Source of the DNA: UBA5078 sp033721235
GTDB lineage: Bacteria > Pseudomonadota > Gammaproteobacteria > Pseudomonadales > Pseudohongiellaceae
Assembly: GCA_033721235.1 (NCBI GenBank)
Contig: JAWWAY010000010.1
Coordinates: forward strand, 1-64,000
Direction of reading: 5' to 3'
DNA: 64,000 bases
Shown here one piece after another: positions 33,992 through 45,900 of this stretch (position 1 is its first letter; every line of letters starts with the position of its first letter). A model generated the notes under the pieces. It saw only the letters and a program-made list of their open reading frames with translations. It had not been told where the DNA came from and did not search any database. The position numbers were made by a program, and so were the translations under genes.

Positions 33992-36900
33992 CTACTCTGG
34001 AGGCGTTGCTCTATTATAGATTTCGCGCCAGTTGATTACCCTATCGTGCATTCTAAATTGGCCGAACTCCAGCTGCCCTGTCGGATTTGTATTATAGTCG
34101 GTTCCAGTGTCGCCCCAGTCAAAACCTAAATACTCTAAATTTTTGGTTGCCATATCATCATCAATACTAAGTTTATATTCGACGTCTACCGTACCACTAT
34201 TGCCTTCTCCTGGAGCAGTAGAGACAAACGGCGTGTCTCCCAGCTCATCGGGATCTGTGCCTAGGTCTTCATACAGTCCCTGCAATTGCCCATCTATTAC
34301 TCTGCTTGTTTCCGGGTCATTCAAACTAGTATCTATAGCATCAAGATCACCAGTATACGTTCCGGGAACATAACCGAGATCAGCAACATTCAGAAGCGTA
34401 CAATCATCTAAAGTGTTGCGAACAAATCGCTCTCCATCGAAGTACTCGATATCCAATGTGACATCTAGGTCTTCGGTTTCGGGGCCGTATGCGTTGTTGA
34501 TAACGAGTCGGCCGTAGCGGAACTCGTGCTCCTCGATTAAGTAGTAGAGCGCATCATCTGGCTCTGTCGCTAACACATCTAGATCGACGTTAAGGATACC
34601 TGGGGAGCTTCCGTCTCTAGCCGGATCAATAGTCACATCATCATCGTCGGTTGGCAAAAACGCGATCTGCATATCATCAAACGGACCGTCTGGCGCGGCT
34701 GGATCAGCTCGCTCAAGAATCAGATTACCAGTCAAACTAAGAAGACCGTTATTCCAGTCATTAGAAAAATCTGCAGATACAGTTGAGTTACTCAGTCGAA
34801 GTGTATAGTCCACATCATCGGCTCCACCTATATCGTCGATAGCAACAAACGAAAGCTCTTCATAGGTGTCCAAGAAAGCGTAATTGCCACGATAGTTAAC
34901 GGTTGTGTAATTACCACTATCTGTGAGGCCTTTGGCCACTAAATCTAAATCAACCTCAAACTCTTCTCCCAGATAGGTAAAGCTGGATGCCGGTTCACAA
35001 GCTTGATCGGCTCTCGAGTTCAAAACTGAATTCGTCACCTGAAATAGATTCGGATAAAAGCGCCCCACGTTGTAAACGAAACCACGAACATTCTCTGTGG
35101 CCAAATAAGAAATTTCCGTATCTGACACATCGACTATATTGCCCTGAATATCGATAATTCCTACCTCGTTGTAAACGATAGTATGAGTAGCGACACCGAG
35201 AGTGAAATTATCAAAGTCTGCACTGGTGAGCTCGCCCAGAATGCCACCACCAGAATCGGCAATGACTTTGTTATCAGTGACGCTTAACAGCACACTATAG
35301 TCAGCCGCTTCTGAATCCTGATCAAAATTAGGCGTAACATGATTGTCCGACAAGTCTGCGTCGCTATCTGGTACGCCATCATTAGCGGTGTTACCGTTTA
35401 TATTTGAATCATCGTCCACGGCTTCCCATGCGACCGCGCTTACAGTAGTGTTGAAGGACTCACCTGCAATTTTCCAGGCAGAACCTGTCTCGTCAGCCGC
35501 ATAGGAAGCATCGCCAGTACCGTTATTTTCACGACCATCATCAAAATCGATATCGAAACCAAATGGCCTTACGACAAACTGATTGCTTGTAACGTCCAAA
35601 GTTTCGCCTGACTTAGTCGCCACTAGCGGGTCTACTTCGTCGCCATAAGGAATATCGAAACGCGTGTGCAAACGCATGCGGCCTACATCTGAATACTCAA
35701 TAACAATTGGCGCTCCCGGCCCGCTAGGATAGCTCTGCATTTCAATTTCTACTGGCACATAGTTAATAGGATCTCCAGCATCTATCAAAGGAACAGAAGT
35801 CGTGTTTACTTCAAAGGTTTCGCCGCCTACACAAGTATCGGCATCTTCACACTCAGCAGCAAACTCGAACTCCAATGTCTGCCCTACATCAAATAATGGC
35901 GAGCATACGCTTGGATTATCTCCATCGGACTGAACCGCTTGCACGACGAGCACCGAGGAAATAGGATCGACATTCGATGGCTTGCCGGCTATCTGTAAGG
36001 GTATAGGGTTAGCATCATCATCGGTACTACTATTCAGTATCCGCAGCCCCACCTGCGACACGGATGCTAAAGGATCTTCGCTACCATCTTCAGTAGCGGT
36101 GCCATCAGTAACGGATATATTAACTTCTTCTGGGTTTATGGATGGGCTTGGATAGTCAAACCAGAAAGTCACAGACTCTTCACCGCTGGGGAACTCGTAG
36201 GTTGCGGCACCGTTGTTTGCCGTGCCGTTCAATAGAGTGCCTGTGCCCGCCACTACTCTAGACCAATTACCCCTTGCAGGGACTGCGGACAAATTAATAG
36301 TGACATTACCCGGATCGATATCGACGTGACCACTGTCATGGGCAGTGATTGTCACCTCCATTCCAACGCAAGCTACCGCATTATAGGGACCAGCAGCAGT
36401 AGAAGTTACTCCACCAACCGCTATCGCATAGTGACTAACGCCCAGCGGGCTGACATCGCAGTCATTGGTCGAGGCCGATAGTTCGACATTATCAATGGAG
36501 AAACTCTGACCAGAAAGGGTATAACCTTGTTTTACACGGAAACGAATCTGCGTCGAGGCCGTGGGCGAGCCCGCCAATACAGACGAAATATTGAGCGCCC
36601 CCGAAGCCCCACTGCCGCTTCCCACATTCGGCAGAGTCGTGCCTCGCTTATAAAGCGCGACCTGCTCCCATGATGCAGCGCTACTGTGCCTCGCCTCCAC
36701 GACAAACTCTTCGAAGGTACCGATACCTGCAAAGGAGTAGTCGAAGTCCAGAATCAGGTCCGTCGATAGGGTGGCACCACTGAGATCGACAGTGCGCTCT
36801 AAGCTAGGCTCTGTGGTTCCGCCAATGGCCGTAAAGACCGCTTTGCCAGACTGAACCTTAACGTCGCCGGTCGTAGCGGCCGTGATGACACTGTCATTAT

Positions 36901-39900
36901 TATCATCATTCTCGACCCAGTTGGACGCCCAGGCATTATCGCCATTTTGATTAGCGAAAGAAGCACTACTGAAGGTGTCGGCATAATAGAGATCCACACC
37001 AGCATCAAAACTAAATATAGGCGCCTCGGCGCCGGTGCCTGGCGGATGGCCCTCACGCGCAATCCCATTGGTGACATCGACATTCACGGAGCCCGGCGTG
37101 GATTGATTCAAAGTCAGAACAATCGTTCCCTGATCGGAAGGAGTGAAGGTATAGATCGCTTCGCCGTCATCAGCCGTACCATTGTCCAAGCTGCCATTTC
37201 CAAGCACCTCTGCCCAATCCCCTTCACCTGTATCGGTGCTTATTCGAATGGAACCAAAGTAGTCCGTGTCTCTATCGTGACTGAGACCCATATGTTTGGA
37301 TATACGTATCTCAATACCGGTGGCTGAACAGACCGTTGGATTACCCCCTTCTTGAGACACTCTAAAGTGACCGATGTAGCCATCTTCCACGACATGAAGC
37401 GCATCCATGAGAAGGTCGGCATCATCACCTGTAGATTCGAAATCGCCAAATTCCACATCGCCTAGGAAGAGGTTCTGTGTGGTTTCTCCGCTAAGATCGA
37501 TCTCTGTCACATCGTCCTGTGTAAAGAATGTGCCCGTCACTGGATCCCATCCGACTGTCGCCCCAATAGTAATACTGTCATCGCTACTATCGTTGGCAGA
37601 AATGATCAAGGTATCTATTACAGCGTCCGGGTCACTCGGGTCCACTCGGGTATAGAAAGCATCAATTGTCACATTAGTAGTGTCATCGAAATGAGTGCTG
37701 CCATCGAAGAATAGGCTGGCGTTGCCAGTATCCAAATCATACTGAACGATGTCGCTACTATCGAAAGAAACTCCATCGACGGTGCTACCACCAGCAGCAG
37801 GCGTGGCCGAGAAGAAGATGGTGCAATTAAATGGCGCTATCAAGTTGCAGTCACCCTGAATATAGACGGCGTTAATGTCTACATCTTCTGGGTTTAAGCC
37901 TCCAAAGATTGTTGAGCCATCAAACAGCATTCTGGCGTCGCCCAAGATCGGGTCATACACCACCAGATCACCTTGATTGAATAACAGATTATTTGAACCA
38001 ACAGAGCTGCCATCGGTTTCCGGCGAAATAACAATATGGCCATTCTTCATCAGATGCACAGCGTCAGCATCACGCACATCGAAACCGAGGGCGCTGTTGT
38101 CGAAGAACATTTCGGCTGTGTCTGTTACGGGGTCGTAAATAATATAGTCATCATCGGCAAAATCGAGCCCACCGATCGTGGTCGTTTCACCCAGGGAGCT
38201 AACAGACAACAGGAACTTCTCGTTAGATGCAACTGGCGCGGCCGTTATTTCGGTAATATCAGTATCCGAGTCGTTAGTAGGATTTGTATCGAAATTGTTA
38301 GCGCCGGGGCTTACCGTAGCAGTATTTGAAACCAGATAACCACCGGCTCCAGTAACATCAACAGTCAAGGTAATATCCGTAGATGCACCAACGCCTAGGC
38401 TAGGGCCGATATAAGTACAGGAGAGATTACCCGGCGGTGTAGGGCAGCTCCAGTCCGCTCCACCGTCGGCGTTAGTAAAGGACAGGCCGGTTGGCTCAGT
38501 ATCTGTAACGGTGAAAGCACTTGTAGTAGCATCTGGCCCGTTATTAGTTACTCGCAAGGTGTATGTTGCTTGCTCCCCTTCCTCTAAAATATCGTCAACA
38601 AACTTGGTCATCTGTAGATCTGTTTCTATGCCGCGCACCTCAGTCGTCACGCCATCGACATTATTATTATTAAGCTGCTTGTCATCCAGATCATTGATGT
38701 CGATGACCCCGCCTTGCAAGTCGTTATAGTTGTCAAATTGAGGCGAGCGCACACAAGTGTCGGGGTCAGGAATAAGACCGGTAGCGGCTGGAGTACAGCT
38801 TCCACCCGAGTGCAAGACTCTGGCGCTGTTTTCAACTTCGTTGCTTAAGAAAGGAAAGTCTGTGGCATCGCCAATCTGTACATTCACGGTAATGGTTGGT
38901 AGCTCTTCACCGCCTTCTAGACGTCCAGCGGTGTTACCCCCTGTCCAGTCCGGGTCGATATCGTATGTACAGGTAAAAGCGCCAGGGTCGAGGGTAACCG
39001 TACAACTCCAGTCATCGCCGCTTACATCGCTCGCGGCATCGAATGTCATGCCTGTTGGCAGTATATCTGCAACGATAATCTCACCATTGGCATAGCCGCC
39101 ACCCACACTACCGTTTCCATTATTGACCACTCTGATTTCATAGGTGCCCGTACCATTGACGGTGAAGTCGCCCACACTAGTCTTGAATATCTCAATATCT
39201 GCCAAGTCGAAATTAGTCACACTAATGACTTCTGAGACCAGCAATACAAGGTCTGCTTCGGCGCTATAGCGTGTGGTGATCTGTTCAGCCTCGGTGCCTG
39301 GGGCGGCAAACTCGTAGAGCGGTTCGCCATCGTTAGCGCCTTGAAAATAGTGGGTGTCCACATCCACACCCCAAGTATTACCGAATCGTGGACCACCAGT
39401 ACTTACTTCTGGCCCTGGGTTATCGACCTCATAACCATCGTTATTCACTCCTCCGGTAGCATCAAACTCGAAATAACCTGTCCCGCCATCAAAGACATAA
39501 ACTGGACGAGATACCGTACCATTAAATTCCTCACCTAAAGGGTTAACACTTGAAGTGATCTCATCGAAGGCGGTTGAACCTGGAGCGACCTGCAGCCCTA
39601 AGCCTTCTGCGCCGTCAGTCGCATTGAGCGTTTCATCACCCTCTACTGTTATATGGGTGACCTGACCATTAGGAACATTATTTGATGGATCTCTGGTAGC
39701 CATGCGGAAGTTACGCGGCACTAGCGTAAACGATGAATTTTGAAACGGCTGAAATCCATGGAAGAGATTCAGTACCCGCAATCTCTCATCCGCATGCTCG
39801 TAAACAACTACCAATGCCCAACCACCTGCACAGGCCTGAGAGTTACTCCACGGCGTGCCATTCTGTACTACTAAGTTCTTTAATGTGTAGCTTCCTGTTG

Positions 39901-42900
39901 CGGTGACAATATCGCTGACTTCCCGGTAGCCCGCAAAGTAGTCGAGGTTATCTCCATTGCCTACATTATCGATCAAGAATACATCGTCTGCAGTAATAGA
40001 TATCTCCGACCCCGTTGGTCCAAAATCGACATCAGCATCCACGTGTCCAAGCTCGTCATCGCCAGATCCGAACCAATACAAATAGGCCGCTTCAATCTGT
40101 GCTCCGACCGGTAAACTTAGTGTCGTCGCACTTCCGGTTGCTGCAGGAATAAAATTACACCCTAAAGGCGCAGGTCCATCGGCGTTCTGCGTACTTCTTA
40201 GCGTGTTACCGCCGGCCCAGTAGCTCATATTGCCAGAGAATGTTTCAAATAAGACTACTGGCACATAACCATTAGCGATAGGATCACCTGCAATTAACGG
40301 CTCAAATGCCGCAACTACCTGTGACGCGGCGGTTCCTGCTACGGCTAGCTCTTCCACAACATTCACAATACTCGCAGTGGGCTTACGACCGCTGGCACCA
40401 CCGAAACGGGAGTCCGCCAAATTCGGATCGACATTGCCAGGATCGGCGAAAATACCCGTCGGGTCTTCGCCCCATATTCTCGTGAGAACATCGCTGGGTT
40501 CGGGGTCAGCGTAAATACGTGTGAAATTATCGGTCGTGCCGTCCATATTGGTGGCAGACACAATAATCGAGTTATTCGCCTGTGTGGTAATGGTAGTCTC
40601 TATGGTGGCGCTATTTTCATTCACATTGCCATTGATCGGGCCAGCCTCAGGCGAACCTGCCTCAACAGGGAATGTTTGGCTAACCTCATCAAGAACTATC
40701 AAGCACATGCCTGACAAAGGCACACCGTCAGCGAAACTGCCCGTGTAAGTGCCAGCAGTATCGGGCATATCGGCGTCTAAGATACCCCACAACTCAACCA
40801 CACTTCCTTCGCCTAGGGCAGTTTTTTCTTGCCTAAGCAGGGTCATTGCTTGGCCATCGAATGTCACAGAGCTTGCGTCTGGCCCCGCGCCGCTGGCACC
40901 CGCAATCGCCATTAACACCATTCTTCCACGCTGGGCCGCGATAGAGTTCTGGGCAGGAATATCGATGGTGGTGCTATTGCCGACCACGCAGGAGGGTGTA
41001 CTCGCAGTGGGCAGACAGGAAGAGACTACAAGTGTTGGGTCTTCATTGACATCCACCGTTATACCGGTAGCAGTCGCATCGAAATTCACATTTTCAAAAT
41101 GCGGGTTGCTAAAGTCCAGAACAATGGTGCCATCGTCAGAATCTTCAAACTTATAGGTGGCAACGCCATTATCGTCATCATCTGTGTCGGTCAACATCCC
41201 ATCGGCATCATTGTAATACCAATTACCATGATTGGTCGGGCCGGTACCTAGCGTGATGGTGCCGGTATAGTCTAGGGCAGGGCCATCATTGCTGTTGATG
41301 ACACTGAAAGTAATGGCTTCCAGTTCGCAGGCAGTCGTACTTCCACTATGACTGATCTGAATAGTGCAGGGGCTATAAACAATATTTCTATCAAAGGCGT
41401 TAGCGGAGTTTCTCGGATCGAGCGTGGTGCCATCACTCACGTTTATATTCACATTACCCGTAGCACCAGGATGAAACAGATTGACCGTTATACTACCGTC
41501 ATCATTGGAGTCAAACAAATAGGTGGCCGCACCGTTAGAGGCACCCGAATCGGTTAAGGTTCCTTCGGCGTCAGTAGCAACATCCGTCTTAGACCAAGTA
41601 CCAAGACTTGTAGTGGTACTTAGATTAATAGTGCCCGAATAATTAGTAACCGGGTCGCCCACGTTATCGGCTAGAGTAATAGTAATTTGTTCTAACGAGC
41701 AGACATCGCTTGCTTCGCTATGAGTAATCTGCCACGTACACGCCGTGCTAGTTAGGCTTGGGTCAAAGGAGCCCGAGGGGCCAGCTACGCCAGCGGCGGC
41801 AATATTAAAATTAACGGTCTCCGCAATAGAGTTTTGGAAATTGAGAATAATATCGCCGGCATCGTCCGCATCGAAAGTGTAGGTCGCCGCGCCATCGTTG
41901 GCGGCGCCGTTATCCAATGCACCATTAGCATCAGTGGCAATGCTAGTCTTGGTCCAGTTACCTCCCGTCACCCCTACGGTACTGATATTGATAGCGCCCA
42001 CAAAACTAACTAGGTTTTCGCTGGTGTCGACAACACTAATCGTAACCGGTTCTACCGAACAAACATTAGCGGCGCCGTCGTGTTCTATGCGCAGTGAACA
42101 GGCGCCCAATACCATCGACAGCGCATAATTCTCTGTCACAACATCGGCACCGTCTGTCGCATCAAAAGTAATGGTTCCAGCATTACTACTGGAGAAGTTA
42201 AATACTACCTGACCATCATTGTCGGCATTGAAGTCATAGGTGGCAAATCCGTTGCCCACATTACTAAAGGCGCCAGGCGTTCCCGCGACGTCGCCCAGAG
42301 TAAAGTCACCATTACCATCGCTAGTGGTGAGCAGTACTTGTCCGTCATAGTCAAGTACGGGATTGCCGCCAATATCAAACACAGAAATAGTGATCGGAGT
42401 TTCGGCGTTACAGGTGCCGTGAGAGAGGGCATGAGTTATCTCAAAATGATAAACGTCAGCAGGCTCAATACCAATGGTTTGTGCCGCCCAACGCTCACTG
42501 TTGTGAGTAAAGCTTGCAGTTCCGGTGCTGCCGAAATTCTCTTGATTGAAGTAGGCCCCAGATCCACCAACTTGCGCAGAGGCGTCTTGGGTAATATTAC
42601 GATGCCCAGTAATAATGGTGGCAGGATCGGTTGTCATTGTCCCGCCCACTGCAGCCATGCGCACGATCAAAGTATTGTCTTCTGTGGTCACCAAGTCTGG
42701 TGCGGTAGCATTTGCACTTGAGCCCGTCGCTTCTGTCGCTTCGATTACCACGCCCGTGGTATTTTCGAAGCGCATCATATAAGAATAACTCTCAACGCTG
42801 CCAGAGGTCGTGAAATTGTAAGTCGCCGGTTCGGCAGCTCCAGCGATACGAGTATAGATAGCGAGAGTTACACCGTTGGCACCGCCACCTGTATTAAGAT

Positions 42901-45900
42901 CGGATATCTCTGTCCAACCAGCAGGGCCAGTCACAGAAATACCATTGCCTTTGGCAGAGATGGCGGTTACCAACAAATCGTTCTCAGAAGTACCGGGTGG
43001 CACATCTAAAGTAATGGTAGTAGAGCCGGGAGATACTAGGTTTTGAGTACAACCAACCAGTTGAACGATTTGAGTTCCAACCAAGCCTCCCTCATAAGCA
43101 CATGCCCCTGGTGCTGCCGAAATGGTAACCGTATTAGAAGTGACAGGTCCCCAATCAGTAGCAGTAAACTCCAAAGTACGATCACCAGGTGTACCGGTTA
43201 TAGTCAAGTCAGTAAACGTGGCCAAGCCGCTGCCATTGGTGACGGCGCTTAGGGTGCCACCGAGAGTGCCACCACCCGAAGCTAGGGACGCTGTAATTGT
43301 TAGGCCTGCAACGGGATTGCTATCCCCATCAATGGCCTCTATCACCGGCTGCTGTGCAAACGCAAAACCCGATGTAGCAGAAGCCGAAGGCTGAGTGTCA
43401 ATGACTAGGTTCGAAAAAACTGTAATTGCATCGCTATCGACTGCATTCCAGTCGGTCGCAGAAAATCTCAGCACCCTGTCTCCCGGCGCCCCACTAATAT
43501 CGAGGTCGGTAAAACTTGCTAAGCCACTCCCATCGGTAACGACGGTCACAGTGCCACCTAGAGTGCCGCCGCCAGAGAAAATACTCGCAGTAACGGAGAG
43601 GCCACTCACCGGGTTACCACCCCCATCCAAGGCCTGAACAATAGGCTGTTGTGCCAATGCCACGCCGCTTTCTACCGATGCACTTGGCTGCTGAGTAATA
43701 GTGAGATCTGACGCTACAACAGACACCGTTGAAGAATCCACAGCATCCCAACCTGTAGCACTAAAGCGTAATACGCGATCACCCAAGCCTCCCGAGATAG
43801 CCAAATCCGTGAACGTGGCAATGCCGGAGCCATTCGTTGTCGCCGTTAGGGTACCGCCTAGGCTACCTCCCCCACTTTGAATTGTGACGCTAACTTCCAC
43901 TCCTGATACGGGATTAGCCGCCGCATCAAGTGCCCGCACCGCCGGCTGTACCGGAAAGGCCTCACCGCTCTCCACGGAGGCGCTGGGTTGCTGCGACATT
44001 GCCAGGGCCTCGTTGGCAACGGAGACAGTATTCGAATCGATCAAACTCCACGCCGGGGCCGTAAACCTTAGAACATGATTTCCCCCAGCCCCTGTAATAT
44101 AAAGATCGGTGAAACTTGCCAAACCACTACCATCGGTAACAGCGCTCAAGGTTCCAGCTAGGGTGCCATCGCCAGAGGCAAGCGACGCAGTTATAGTGAG
44201 ACCAGAAACCGGGCTGCCATCGTCGGCCAGAACGACCGGTTGCTGAGCGAAGGCTATCCCAAGATCAGCACTGGCAGATGGTTGCACGGATAAGGCAAGA
44301 TCCTGAACAGTTACCTGCACATCGATTGAATTTGAAACTACGCTGCCCCAACCGGTGGCAGAGAAGTTCAAGGTATGGGCACCACTACCAGTCAGCACTA
44401 GATCGTCAAAGGTGGCATTACCGCTACCGTCGGTTACCCGACTCACTGTGCCTGATAGTGCGCCACCGCCAGTCTGCACCGCAGCCGTAACAGTGACACC
44501 AGAGATAGGATTACCACCGCCATCGACGGCCTGCACAATAGGCTGCTGTGCAAACAGTGCACCGCTTGTGACTGTGGCTGAGGCCTGCTGAGTAATTGCC
44601 AAATCGGAGGCAGTGATAGAAATAGTATTAGAGTCAACGGAACTCCAGCCAGTAGCGGTGAACTGCAACACTCTATCGCCGGGCTCTCCCAAGATGGCCA
44701 AATCAGTAAATGTTGCTAAACCACTTGCATTGGTAACTGCAGTGGCTGTGCCGTCTAGAGTTCCGCCACCTGAAAAAATGGAGGCCGTAATGGTCAAGCC
44801 GCTCACCGGTGAACCATTATCTGCCAAAATAACCGGCTGCTGGGGGAACTGAACGCCGCGCTCCACACTGGCACTGGGCTGTACCGACACCGCCAAAGAC
44901 TGCGCAACGATCGTCACATCATTAGAGACAAGCTGCTCACTGGCGCCAGCCGCCGTGAACGCAATTTGATTTACTCCCGCGCCGCCGGTAAGAGATAAAT
45001 CAGTGAAGGTAGCCACACCGCTAGCATTGGTAGCGGCCGTCGTTGTTCCGCCAAGTGTGGCAGAGCCTGAGGAGAGCGCCGCCGTGATCACAATATTATT
45101 GACGCCACTCCCAGAGCCATCAAGCAGGGTTATCTGCGGTTGCTGGGGAAACACCACGCCAGAGGACACACTTGTAGAGGGTTGGGTGCTAAGAGTTAGC
45201 GTGGGCGCCAGATAGCGCACCATCACGATACCGGCTGAACCTGCACCGCCAGTGCCATTAGCGGCACCACCGCCGCCACTACCGGTATTGGCCGTGGCCG
45301 CACCGCCGTTGCCTGTCAAGGCACCTGTGCCGCCAACACCCGAACCTCCAGCACCGCCTACATCGCCGCCAGAGCCGCCGCCACCACCGGCTAAGAATGT
45401 AGCCAGCCCCCAATTGGCAGGCTGGGCGCCAGCACCACCGGCCCCACCATCACCATTAGCAGGGGAAGCCGAACCCGCAGCCGAAGCACCACCACCGCCA
45501 CCACCGGCACGGTTGCCGGTACCACCGCTGCCACGACCATCACCACCGGCGCTGTTTTCGCCACCAACCGCCGGTGTACCTGCCGCACCGCCAGTACCGC
45601 CACTATTGCCACTGGTGGAACTACCGCCACCACCACCACTACCCGCATTAGTGCCTGTTGGCTGCAAGCCGGCTACGGTGGTTCCGCCACCACCGCCGCC
45701 ACCACCAAGAGCGCTGACGGCACCAAAACTGGACGCACCTCCCTGGGAGCCTTGAGCACCGCCGCTACCACCGCCGCCACCTGTGCCGACTGTGACAGCA
45801 ACACCAACGCCAGCGCTTACTGCAACAGTCTGTTGCTCCAAACGGCCAGCACCACCGCCGCCGCCGCGACCGCTTGCATTGCCACTGCCACCGCCACCAC

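Noticed and set aside
43113..45205. Regular repeats that might suggest a CRISPR array
   Set aside because: The period is about 294 bases and in frame; these are coding repeats of MshQ with no short direct repeats or spacers.
45252..45755. Proline-rich open frame of 167 codons on the plus strand
   Set aside because: It is the complement of the MshQ polyglycine tract; low-complexity composition keeps the frame open by chance, and no ribosome site or family feature is seen.
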